Part shown: piece by piece, positions 49,812-57,618 of the stretch
How the letters are laid out: each line of letters starts with the position of its first letter
Numbering within the stretch: position 1 is the first letter of the stretch
Assembly: GCF_012273015.1 (NCBI RefSeq)
Contig: NZ_CP050954.1
Location: forward strand, 3,140,001 to 3,204,000
DNA length: 64,000 nt
Direction: 5' to 3'
Source of the DNA: Hymenobacter sp. BT18
GTDB taxonomy: Bacteria > Bacteroidota > Bacteroidia > Cytophagales > Hymenobacteraceae
The notes under the pieces: model-generated
Database searches by the model: none
Told to the model about the DNA's origin: nothing
What the model saw: only the letters and a program-made list of their open reading frames with translations
Made by a program: the position numbers and the translations under genes

Positions 49812-52800
49812 ATGAAGCGTAGTTTTTTTCTCGGTTTTTTTCTGTCATTCCTGTTAGCCGTGGCCATGTCGGCTGCGGCTCAGCCGGCCTTGCCGCTCAC
49901 GTTCCGTACCCTTACCACCGAGCAGGGCTTGTCGGAAAACAGCGTGTACTGCATGGCCCAGGACCCACGCGGCTTTCTGTGGCTGGGCACTCAGGATGGC
50001 CTCAACCGCTACGACGGAGCCAGCTTTAAAGTGCTGCGCAACGACCCGCAAGTGGAGGGCAGCCTGAGCAGCAACTTCGTGCTGTCGATGGCCGTGGACA
50101 AACAGGGTTTTTTATGGGTGGGCACGGGTGGGGGTGGCCTCAACCGCTACAACCCCATTACCGGGCGCTTTCAGGTTTTCAAGCACGAGGATGGGCGGCC
50201 CGGCACGCTGGCCGACAACTTCGTCCGGGCTGTTTTCTGTGACCGAAGCGGTCAGGTATGGGCAGGTACCGAGGGCGGTCTGCACCGGTTCGACTCCAAA
50301 ACCGGCCGCTTCCAACTGTTTCAGCATCCTGTTGCAACCACCGCGAATGTGCGCCGGAACTCCGTGCGCGCTATCACGCAGGATGCGGCGGGCCAGATAT
50401 GGGTAGGCACCGGGGCCGGGCAGCTGAGCCGGCTGGACGTGGCGGCGGGCCAGCTACAGGCCCGCCCCAACTGGCAGGCACCTTCCGGCATTACGACCTT
50501 GTGCGTTGATCAGGCCAATGGCTTGTGGGTGGGTACGGAAGTACACGGTCTTCGCTTTTTGTCATTGAGCAAAGGCCACGAAGAGCTGGTTTATCGGCAC
50601 GAGCCCGGGCATGCCGGCAGCCTGAGCAGCGACGCGGTGCGCAGCGTGCTAGAAGATACCCAGGGCCGGCTATGGGTAGGTACCGACGAGGGCCTGCACC
50701 AACTCGACCGGGTCAGCAACACGTTTGCTCCGTACCGCGCCCAACTAGGGCGCCCGCACATGCTTCCCGAAAATACCGTGCAGGCCCTGTTCCAGGACCG
50801 TAACGGCCAGATTTGGGTAGGTACGGAAGGGGGCGTCGCCTCCTTCATGCCCCGGCCGGCTACGTTCACCACGGTGCCCATTACCCCGCGCCCTGACCCC
50901 GTTTGGGCCGTGTGTGAAGATAAATCCGGGCGTTTGTGGGCTGGTACGCAGGAAAGCGGCCTGGTTTGTTACAACCCGGCCACCGGCCAGCGCCAGGAGT
51001 ACCGGCACCGGCCCGGGGCAGCCAACAGCCTCAGTGAAAACTTTATCCGGGCGCTGTGCTTCGACCTCCGCGGCCAGCTCTGGGTGGGCACCCAGCGCAG
51101 CGGCCTGGACTGCCTGGACCCGGCCACCGGCAAGGTGCGGCATTTCGCCCACAACCCCGCCGACCCCACCAGCCTTAGCGACAACGCCATCCGCGCTATT
51201 GCCCTCGACCCCACGGGCCAGCTCTGGATAAGCACCGAGAACGGCCTAAACCTGTTCGACCCCAACACGGGCCGTAGCACGGTGTACCGCGACAAGCCCC
51301 TGACGCCCAAAGCCAGCTTTGGCACCAACTACATTCGCATGAGCTTCCGCGACCGGCAGGGCCGCTTATGGGTGGGCACGGGTGGGGGAGGGTTGTGCCT
51401 GCTCGACCCCCGCACGGGCCTTTGCAAACCCTACCGCAACGTGCCCGGCCAGCCCCGCTCCCTCAGCAGCAACTTTGTCCGCGGCATTGTGCAGGACCGG
51501 GCCGGTACCCTTTGGATTGGCACGGAAGGCGGGGGACTCAATCGGCTGGATGATGCCGAAAAAGGACTGTTCACTACGTTCCGGGAGCCGCAGGGCCTGC
51601 CCAACGATGTGGTATACGCCCTGCTGCCTGACCGCCAGGGCAACCTCTGGCTTTCTACCAACAAGGGCATTGCCCACTTTTCGCCCACCACGCTGCAGGT
51701 CCGCACCTACGACATGCGCGACGGGCTGGCCCAGGATGAGTTTAACGCCGGCTCGCAGTGGGCGGGTAGTGACGGACGGCTGTACTTCGGCGGCATCACC
51801 GGGCTGATTACGTTTCGGCCTGGGGGCGTGCCCGTCAACCAGACCGCCCCGCCGGTGGTATTCACCGGGTTCCGCAAGTTCAACCAGCAGGTGCGCCTCG
51901 ATACGTCCATTACCGAGCGGCGCACCCTGCGCCTGGGGCCGCGCGAAAACTTCTTCTCCATCGAGTTTGCCGCCCTCAACTTTCAGCTGCCTTCCAAAAA
52001 CAGCTTTATGTACCGCCTGCGCGGGTTTGACGAAGACTGGATTGAAGCCGGGGCCCGCCACGAGGCCACCTACACCAACCTCGACCCCGGCACTTACCTG
52101 TTTCAGGTGCGGGCTGCCAACAACGACGGGGTCTGGAATCAGAAAGGGGCCACGCTCAAAATAGTGGTGACGCCGCCCTGGTACCAGACGTGGTGGTTTC
52201 GGGTGCTGGCCAGCTGGCTGCTGATTGGCTTGCTCTTTCTGGCTTACCGCGTGCGGGTGCGCCAGCTGCTGGCCCTGGAGCGGGTGCGCCACAACATTGC
52301 CCGCGACCTGCACGACGATATGGGCTCCACGCTCAGTAGCATCGGCATTCTGAGCACCCTGGCGCGTAACCACCAGCACCAGAACCGCCCGGAGCAGGCC
52401 ACGCAGCTGCTCGACCAGATCAGTGAAAGCTCCCGCCGCATGCTCGACTCCATGGATGACATTGTGTGGGCCATCAACCCCGCCCACGACTCCATGGAGG
52501 CCGTTCTCTCGCGCATGCGCATTTTCGCCTCCGATGTGCTGGAAGCCCGGGGTATTGATTTCTCGTTCACTGTAGCGCCCGACGTGCAGGGCCTGCGCCT
52601 GGAGATGCGGGCTCGCCGGGAGTTTTTTCTACTCTACAAAGAGTCCGTCAACAACCTGGCAAAGTATGCCCAGTGCGAGGAGGCGCGCATTCACCTCGAC
52701 TACCAGTACAACCGCCTTACGCTGACGGTGGAAGACAATGGCGTGGGCTTCGACCCGAAAGACCCGGCCAAAGGCGGAGGCAACGGCCTGACGAATATGC

Positions 52801-52898
52801 GGGCCCGGGCCGCCGCCCTGCGCGGGCAGCTCGACATTGTAACGGCCCCGGGCCAGGGCACCAAGCTGGAGCTGAGCGTGCCCTTGAAGGCGGCGTAA
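49812..52898 (+). CDS. Regulator-propeller sensor histidine kinase, LytS/NarX-type kinase domain
   Basis: A 1028-residue membrane sensor. After a signal peptide (1-24), thirteen or fourteen Reg_prop blades with W-(V/L/I)-G-T words (for example FLWLGTQDGLNRYDG and TLWIGTEGGGLNRLDD) fill about residues 30-640, enough for two beta-propellers. A Y_Y_Y domain follows (about 700-785; NSFMYRLRGFDEDWIE, NLDPGTYLFQVRAANNDG). One membrane span near 795-812 leads to a HisKA_3 dimerisation domain with H834 in RDLHDDMGSTLS and a HATPase_c domain (DNGVGFD, GNGLTNMRARAAAL). It pairs with the NarL-type regulator 95 bases downstream. Proteins of this kind often sense polysaccharides, but the ligand here is unknown. 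Confidence 0.93.
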   Translation: MKRSFFLGFFLSFLLAVAMSAAAQPALPLTFRTLTTEQGLSENSVYCMAQDPRGFLWLGTQDGLNRYDGASFKVLRNDPQVEGSLSSNFVLSMAVDKQGFLWVGTGGGGLNRYNPITGRFQVFKHEDGRPGTLADNFVRAVFCDRSGQVWAGTEGGLHRFDSKTGRFQLFQHPVATTANVRRNSVRAITQDAAGQIWVGTGAGQLSRLDVAAGQLQARPNWQAPSGITTLCVDQANGLWVGTEVHGLRFLSLSKGHEELVYRHEPGHAGSLSSDAVRSVLEDTQGRLWVGTDEGLHQLDRVSNTFAPYRAQLGRPHMLPENTVQALFQDRNGQIWVGTEGGVASFMPRPATFTTVPITPRPDPVWAVCEDKSGRLWAGTQESGLVCYNPATGQRQEYRHRPGAANSLSENFIRALCFDLRGQLWVGTQRSGLDCLDPATGKVRHFAHNPADPTSLSDNAIRAIALDPTGQLWISTENGLNLFDPNTGRSTVYRDKPLTPKASFGTNYIRMSFRDRQGRLWVGTGGGGLCLLDPRTGLCKPYRNVPGQPRSLSSNFVRGIVQDRAGTLWIGTEGGGLNRLDDAEKGLFTTFREPQGLPNDVVYALLPDRQGNLWLSTNKGIAHFSPTTLQVRTYDMRDGLAQDEFNAGSQWAGSDGRLYFGGITGLITFRPGGVPVNQTAPPVVFTGFRKFNQQVRLDTSITERRTLRLGPRENFFSIEFAALNFQLPSKNSFMYRLRGFDEDWIEAGARHEATYTNLDPGTYLFQVRAANNDGVWNQKGATLKIVVTPPWYQTWWFRVLASWLLIGLLFLAYRVRVRQLLALERVRHNIARDLHDDMGSTLSSIGILSTLARNHQHQNRPEQATQLLDQISESSRRMLDSMDDIVWAINPAHDSMEAVLSRMRIFASDVLEARGIDFSFTVAPDVQGLRLEMRARREFFLLYKESVNNLAKYAQCEEARIHLDYQYNRLTLTVEDNGVGFDPKDPAKGGGNGLTNMRARAAALRGQLDIVTAPGQGTKLELSVPLKAA

Positions 52899-52914
52899 GC
52901 TCAGCAGGCATTGG

Positions 52915-52961
52915 TCACATCATTGTGTGAGTGGGATGAGCGGCGGGTTCAGGTATCTTTA
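52915..52961 (+). promoter_or_regulatory. Palindrome-promoter module A, upstream of the response regulator
   Basis: TCACAT-CATT-GTGTGA (52915-52930) is a 16-bp palindrome with one mismatch. It is followed by exactly 23 bases and then TATCTTTA (52954-52961), a -7 box. The ATG follows at 52994. The same arrangement and spacing recurs at 53683-53729 after this gene. Confidence 0.65.
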
Positions 52962-52993
52962 CTTGTTTTATATTCCCTCCTCGTGCCACCGTT

Positions 52994-53650
52994 ATGGAAA
53001 AAAATACCCGGGTCCTCATCTACGAGGACAATACTGATCTACGGGCCAGTCTAAGCCAGCTGCTGGCCGGCACCCCCGGCCTGGAACTGGCCGGAGCCCT
53101 CGGCAACTGTACCCAGACCGAGGCCGACATCAGCCGCCTCCGGCCCGATGTAGTACTCATGGATATTGATATGCCGGGTATGACCGGTATCGAAGGGCTG
53201 CGCCGCATCAAGGGCGTGTCGCCCACCGTGAGCGTGGTGATGCTGACAGTGTTTGAGGACAATGACCGGGTATTCGAGGCCATCTGCGCGGGTGCCGACG
53301 GCTACCTGCTCAAGAAAACTCCCCCCGTCAAGCTGCTCGATGCTATCAGCGAGGTGCGGGCCGGTGGCGCCCCCATGACGCCGGCCATTGCCCGCCAGGT
53401 GCTCAAGCTTTTTCCGCGCACCCCGCCCAAAGCCGCCGCCCCGCCCGAAGACTCGCCGGCTAACCTGAGCGCCCGCGAGCAGGAAGTGCTCAACCTGCTG
53501 GTGGAAGGCTACAGCTACAAGATGATTGCCGCCGACCGGGGTATTTCCCTGGATACCGTACGCTCCCACATCAAGAAGATTTACGAGAAGCTGCACGTGC
53601 GCTCCATGACGGAAGCCGTGAGCAAAGCCCTGCGCCAGGGCTTGACCTAG
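52994..53650 (+). CDS. NarL/LuxR-type response regulator
   Basis: A 218-residue regulator. The receiver domain has phospho-acceptor D57 (VVLMDIDMPGM), acidic residues E11/D12, T/S87-like VMLTVF and K109 in YLLKKTPP. A linker rich in Pro/Ala (about 135-150) leads to a LuxR-type HTH (LSAREQEVLNLLVEGYSYKMIAADRGISLDTVRSHIKKIYEKL). It is the likely partner of the preceding HisKA_3 kinase. Two identical-spacing palindrome-promoter modules flank the gene, so autoregulation is plausible. It has its own promoter rather than depending on read-through. Confidence 0.95.
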   Translation: MEKNTRVLIYEDNTDLRASLSQLLAGTPGLELAGALGNCTQTEADISRLRPDVVLMDIDMPGMTGIEGLRRIKGVSPTVSVVMLTVFEDNDRVFEAICAGADGYLLKKTPPVKLLDAISEVRAGGAPMTPAIARQVLKLFPRTPPKAAAPPEDSPANLSAREQEVLNLLVEGYSYKMIAADRGISLDTVRSHIKKIYEKLHVRSMTEAVSKALRQGLT

Positions 53651-53682
53651 AACCCGGGGTGGCTGTAGTCCCAACAGTTACC

Positions 53683-53729
53683 TCACATCAACATGTGATT
53701 GATAGGGCGGCAGGTAGTTTGCATCTTTG
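53683..53729 (+). promoter_or_regulatory. Palindrome-promoter module B, upstream of a candidate small RNA
   Basis: TCACAT-CAAC-ATGTGA (53683-53698) is a perfect 6-base inverted repeat, followed after exactly 23 bases by CATCTTTG (53722-53729), one base off the -7 consensus. A TTG (53699-53701) sits 20 bases before the box, the expected -33 spacing. The arrangement matches module A at 52915-52961. Confidence 0.65.
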
Positions 53730-53734
53730 TAGAG

Positions 53735-53950
53735 TCAGTAACGCAAGTGGATCCGGGTCGTAGCGGTGAAGCCCCAAGTCACTGATGCAGTCTACATGAC
53801 ATACCCGCTTCGGAGTGCGCAGTAAGGCGCACTCCGAAGCAGTGGCATACCTGCCCTGCCTTTAGCTGGCACGTAGTTTTGTACTGCGGCCCTCCCATGA
53901 AAACAAACGCCCGCCGGCTGGCCAATCAGGGTCAGTCGGCGGTTTTTTTT
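53735..53950 (+). ncRNA. Candidate small structured RNA downstream of the response regulator
   Basis: About 215 bases without a convincing protein frame lie between module B and a terminator. Contents: short pairings TCAGT/ACTGA (53735-53739 with 53781-53785); a perfect 14-bp hairpin GCTTCGGAGTGCGC/GCGCACTCCGAAGC (53807-53840, loop AGTAAG); and a Rho-independent terminator (53911-53950, CCGCCGGCTG/CAGTCGGCGG then T8). A second -7 match, TAGTTTTG, lies at 53874-53881 and could instead give a 60-base RNA. A 33-codon frame at 53897-53998 crosses the terminator and is probably not coding. The RNA call is an inference from promoter, stems and terminator. Confidence 0.45.
53911..53950 (+). terminator. 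Rho-independent terminator with T8 tract
   Basis: CCGCCGGCTG (53911-53920) pairs with CAGTCGGCGG (53933-53942) with one G-T pair, followed by eight T. It ends whatever is transcribed from module B or from TAGTTTTG at 53874. Confidence 0.88.
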
Positions 53951-54009
53951 GCCCTTCTCTGTCAGGAAAACCTATCTTCGGTATCCCCATTCAGGTAGCG
54001 CCGCCGGTT

Positions 54010-54804
54010 ATGCAGATTTTACACAAGGTTTCTCTCGAACAGGTTTTCGTTCTCGATATTGAAACCGTGCCCTGCGTAGGCTGCCACGACGAGCTAAATG
54101 ACATGCTGCAGCTGCTCTGGGAGCATAAGTGCCACGCCCTGCGCCGCGAGAAAGGCTGGCACTCCAGCGCCGCCGACGTGGAACCCCTGCCCGACCACCT
54201 GCACGCCACCAGCTTGTTTGAGCAGGCCGGCATCTACGCTGAGTTCGGCAAGGTTGTGTGCATTTCGGTGGGCTGTTTTTTCTTTGACAAGCAGGAGGAA
54301 CGGTGGCGCTTCCGGGTGAAAAGCTTCGCTGACCACGACGAAAAGGCCATGCTGCGCGAGTTTGCCGCCTTGCTGGCCCGCAAGCCCAACTACCTGCTCT
54401 GCGCCCACAACGGCAAGGAATTCGACTTTCCCTACCTGGGCCGCCGCCTGCTTATCAACGGCCTGCAGCTGCCGCCTCAGCTCGACGTGGCCGGCAAAAA
54501 GCCCTGGGAAATCAACCACCTCGATACCATGGAGCTCTGGAAGTTTGGCGACCGGAAATCCTATACTTCATTGGCGCTGCTGGCGGCCATGTTTGGCATT
54601 CCCACGCCCAAAGACGACATCACCGGCGCCGATGTAGCCCGCGTGTACTACACCGACAACGACCTGCCGCGCATCGTGCATTACTGCCAGAAGGACATCA
54701 TCACCACCGCCCGGCTACTCCAGAGATTCCGGGGCGAAGAACCGTTCGGCGACGAGGCCGTGATGTACGCCGATGAGCTGAGCGCCGTGATGCGCCGGGT
54801 ATAA
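54010..54804 (+). CDS. 3'-5' exonuclease, DNA polymerase B-like DEDDy fold
   Basis: A 264-residue nuclease of the predicted PolB-like 3'-5' exonuclease group. The first acidic motif is FVLDIETVPC (D16, E18), the second is LLCAHNGKEFDFPYLGRRL near residue 130, and the third is IVHYCQKDIITTARLL near residue 225 (Tyr-x3-Asp). These fit the DEDDy set. It may act in DNA or RNA end processing; the specific substrate is unknown. The promoter-like TATCTTCG (53973-53980) gives a short leader to the ATG at 54010. It ends 4 bases before the convergent S41 peptidase stop. Confidence 0.85.
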   Translation: MQILHKVSLEQVFVLDIETVPCVGCHDELNDMLQLLWEHKCHALRREKGWHSSAADVEPLPDHLHATSLFEQAGIYAEFGKVVCISVGCFFFDKQEERWRFRVKSFADHDEKAMLREFAALLARKPNYLLCAHNGKEFDFPYLGRRLLINGLQLPPQLDVAGKKPWEINHLDTMELWKFGDRKSYTSLALLAAMFGIPTPKDDITGADVARVYYTDNDLPRIVHYCQKDIITTARLLQRFRGEEPFGDEAVMYADELSAVMRRV

Positions 54805-54807
54805 GGG

Positions 54808-55917
54808 TCAGGGTTGGCGCAGCTGCTGCCGGGCCAGCTCCAGCGCTTTGGTCAGCACGGCGTCGCGCTGCTGCTCAAGCTCCGGCAGGGTGTTGGCTAC
54901 TGCTACGTCGGGCTGCACGCCCACATCCTCCAGCACCTGGCCGGTAGGGGTGGTGTAGCGCTGGTTGGAAAGCGTCACGTCTAGGCCGTTGGGCAGGTGT
55001 ACACTGTGCATATCCGAGAGCATACCCTTGGTGGCCATGCCCACCTGCGTTACCTGGGGCAGACTGGTAAGAGCCAGCGTCAGGTCCTCGGCGGCGCTGG
55101 CAGTCTGGTCGGAGGTGAGCAGCAGCACCGAGCCAGCAAAGCGCCGGCCGGCAGCGGGCGTCACGTATACGGGCTGCGGCTCCGTGAATTGCTCGTAGCC
55201 ACCTGGCCGGCGCAAGGCTTTGTGGCTTGTTAGGATTCGTTCCGGCGCGAAGTGACCGGCCAGCTGCACGCCGCTGTGGCCCCCGCCGTTGTCGCGCACG
55301 TCTAGCACCAGTACCTGGCAGGAGGCCAGCTGGCTGAGGGCCTGCGTAAAAAGCTTTTCCAGCCGCTGCTGATCTTTTTTCTCTTGCTTGTCGGTGCCAA
55401 TGGCCCCGGTGATATCGGCAAAGTTGCGGGTGAGGTGCAGGTAGCCAATGGTCCCGCTGCGGCTGAAATAGACAGGCTTCTTGCCTTTGAAATCAGGTCC
55501 CAGGGCCTTGAGCGGCCCGAAACCGGCGGCTTGCAGCTGCTGCCCGGCCACGCGCCAGAACTCCGGCTGCACCGCCTTGAACGTCTGCTTAAACGCGTTG
55601 CGCCGGCTTTCTCCCTTGAACAGGATGGTTTCGCCCCGGCTGATGGTGATGTGCCCGTCGTGCAGCGGTTCGACCATGCGGCTGAGTACCTGCACCAAGG
55701 AGTCCTCGGGCGTCTGGGCCGTGATGCGCGGGCGGTAGGTGCGGTACGTGGCGTCCCAGTCTACCTGCTTGAGGGGGAAGAAGGCGTAATGGTCGCGGAA
55801 GGCCTGCCAGAACACTTCGAAGCTTTGCTCAGGGAGGCTGAGGGGCGGGGCAGGAGCCTGCGCGGCGCCCAGCAGTGGGATGCCAAGCAAAAGCGCCAGA
55901 GCAAGGAAGCGTTTCAT
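54808..55917 (-). CDS. Exported S41-family serine peptidase
   Basis: A 369-residue protein with a signal peptide (1-19, LLGAAQA). The S41 core is visible: VLVLDVRDNGGGHSGVQLAGHF, then LLLTSDQTASAAEDLTLAL, in which the TASAAE serine is the usual catalytic nucleophile, and a conserved lysine-region-like VGMATKGMLSDM. No PDZ domain is seen, so it is a tail-specific-protease-like peptidase without the usual substrate clamp. The ATG at 55917 is used. It follows the nuoN terminator, so it forms its own unit. Confidence 0.85.
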   Translation of the reverse strand: MKRFLALALLLGIPLLGAAQAPAPPLSLPEQSFEVFWQAFRDHYAFFPLKQVDWDATYRTYRPRITAQTPEDSLVQVLSRMVEPLHDGHITISRGETILFKGESRRNAFKQTFKAVQPEFWRVAGQQLQAAGFGPLKALGPDFKGKKPVYFSRSGTIGYLHLTRNFADITGAIGTDKQEKKDQQRLEKLFTQALSQLASCQVLVLDVRDNGGGHSGVQLAGHFAPERILTSHKALRRPGGYEQFTEPQPVYVTPAAGRRFAGSVLLLTSDQTASAAEDLTLALTSLPQVTQVGMATKGMLSDMHSVHLPNGLDVTLSNQRYTTPTGQVLEDVGVQPDVAVANTLPELEQQRDAVLTKALELARQQLRQP

Positions 55918-56090
55918 AGCAAGCAGGAACAGTAGCGGAAAATCAGCCACAAGTATAGGCCGATTCTCCTAAAATCTGCCTTCAACCAGCCCTGCTACAC
56001 CCTGCGGACCTCTGCGAAAAGGCTACAACAGTAGGGTGAAGCGGCAGCGCGAGGTAGTACCCATTTGCCGGTGCCTCAGGAGTGGTTCAT

Positions 56091-56121
56091 GAAAAATGCC
56101 CCTACCGGGCGGCAGGGGCAT
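56091..56121 (-). terminator. Terminator of the nuoKLMN operon
   Basis: ATGCCCCT (56096-56103) and AGGGGCAT (56114-56121) pair, and on the minus strand the stem is followed by T4-5. It lies 37 bases after the nuoN stop codon. Confidence 0.82.
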
Positions 56122-56157
56122 CCTTTAGCAAAAGCGAGTGGTACGCGCAAAAATGGC

Positions 56158-57570
56158 TTACAGCACGCCGGCTACCAGGCCGGGTAGTACGCCCAGCAGC
56201 ACGGTGAGAGCCGCCAGCAGCAGCAGGGCGCCGGATTGGAAGGTGGTAACGGGCACCGGAGTGGCCGTCGTTTCGTCTTCCGCGTCGCGCATGTACATGG
56301 CAATGATGGGGCGCAGGTAGTAATAAATGCTCACCATCGACATCACCACGGCAAACACCACGAGGCCGATGTAGCCATTCTCCACGGCGGCCGAGAAGAT
56401 GAAGAACTTGCCAAAGAAGCCGCCCGTGAGCGGAATACCTGCCAGGCTCAGCATGGACACCGTGAGGGAAAACGCCAGCAGCGGGTTCGTTTTGGCCAGG
56501 CCATTGAGTCCGTTGTAATCCTCGCGCATGCGGGCATCGGCCACCAGCTTCACTACCCCGAAGGCGGCTACGGTGGCTACTGAGTAAGCCAGAGAATAGA
56601 ACAGAATGCCGTTGGCGGAAGCACCTTCCAGCTGGCCGTTGTAGGCTACCAACGCAATCAGCAGGTAGCCGGCGTGGGAGATGCTGGAGTAAGCCAGCAT
56701 CCGCTTGATGCTGGTTTGGGCTACTGCGCCCACGTTGCCGATGAGCAGCGTGAGCACGCACATGGCCGTGAGCGTGGGCAGCCAGATGCCCTGGGCCGAA
56801 GCCGCCGGAAAGGCCTGTACCAGCAGCTTCAGGAAAGCCGCAAAACCAGCGGTTTTCACCACGGTGCTCATGAAGGCCGCAAAGAACGTGGGCGTACCCT
56901 CGTACACGTCGGGCGTCCAGAAGTGGAAGGGCGCGGCCGACACTTTAAAGCCGATGCCAATCAGCATCAGCAGCATGCCGATGTAGAGCATGGGCGTGAG
57001 CGAGGCATTCACCGGGTTCTGCACGGCGGCGCTGATCTGGCTGAGCTCGAAGGTGCCGGTAGCGCCGTACAGCAGTGCCATGCCGAAGAGCAGAATGCCG
57101 GTGAAGAAAGCACCCATCAGGAAGTACTTGAGGGCGGCTTCGTTGGAGCGCAGGTTGCGCTTGTCGGAGCCGGCCAGCACATACATGGCCACGCTCAGGA
57201 TTTCAATTCCCAGGAACAGCATCAGCAGGTGGTTGTAGCTCACCAGCATGATGGCCCCCACCAGCGAAAACAGCAACAGGGAGTAATACTCAGCCAGGTT
57301 GGCTTCCCCGTCGAGCACGTACTTCTGGGAGAACGGCACCAGCACCAGGGCCGTGAGCAGCACAATGCCCGTGAAGGCCACCGAGAAGTTGTCGATGGTG
57401 AGCATGCCGTTGAAGAACGACTGCGCGCCCTGGTTCCAGTCGATGAAGTTCACCGTTAGCACCACGCCCAGGATGAGCATCATCACGGGCAGGAGCAGCC
57501 GGTTGGAGCGGCGGAACCCGAGGAACAGGTTGCCGAGGCCCAGAACGGAAAGTAGAATGATGGAATTCAT
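56158..57570 (-). CDS. nuoN: NADH-quinone oxidoreductase subunit N
   Basis: A 470-residue antiporter-like subunit of respiratory complex I, with about fourteen membrane spans. Conserved words include ILSVAMYVLAGSDKRNLRSNEAALKYFLMGAF, FHFWTPDVYEGTPTFFAAFMSTVVKTAGFAAF and MLAYSSISHAGYLLIALVA, which carry the lysine and glutamate residues of the proton channel. The ATG at 57570 begins the family N-terminus; a longer frame is rejected. It is last of four nuo genes on the minus strand. Confidence 0.96.
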   Translation of the reverse strand: MNSIILLSVLGLGNLFLGFRRSNRLLLPVMMLILGVVLTVNFIDWNQGAQSFFNGMLTIDNFSVAFTGIVLLTALVLVPFSQKYVLDGEANLAEYYSLLLFSLVGAIMLVSYNHLLMLFLGIEILSVAMYVLAGSDKRNLRSNEAALKYFLMGAFFTGILLFGMALLYGATGTFELSQISAAVQNPVNASLTPMLYIGMLLMLIGIGFKVSAAPFHFWTPDVYEGTPTFFAAFMSTVVKTAGFAAFLKLLVQAFPAASAQGIWLPTLTAMCVLTLLIGNVGAVAQTSIKRMLAYSSISHAGYLLIALVAYNGQLEGASANGILFYSLAYSVATVAAFGVVKLVADARMREDYNGLNGLAKTNPLLAFSLTVSMLSLAGIPLTGGFFGKFFIFSAAVENGYIGLVVFAVVMSMVSIYYYLRPIIAMYMRDAEDETTATPVPVTTFQSGALLLLAALTVLLGVLPGLVAGVL

Positions 57571-57618
57571 TAGCAGAGAATGTAGCTGCCACGGCCGAAG
57601 CCGCAGACCACTCACAGT

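Noticed and set aside
52915..52930. CRP-type binding site
   Set aside because: The CRP consensus is TGTGA-N6-TCACA; here the half-sites are in the opposite order, TCACA-N6-TGTGA, so a CRP call is not justified.
53735..53850. tRNA, SRP RNA or other known RNA in the hairpin-rich gap
   Set aside because: No T-loop word, no SRP tetraloop motif and no cloverleaf could be drawn; only a generic structured RNA is supported.
53897..53998. 33-codon plus-strand frame that could be a leader peptide before the exonuclease gene
   Set aside because: It runs through the terminator stem and T8 tract, and the exonuclease gene has its own promoter-like box after it.
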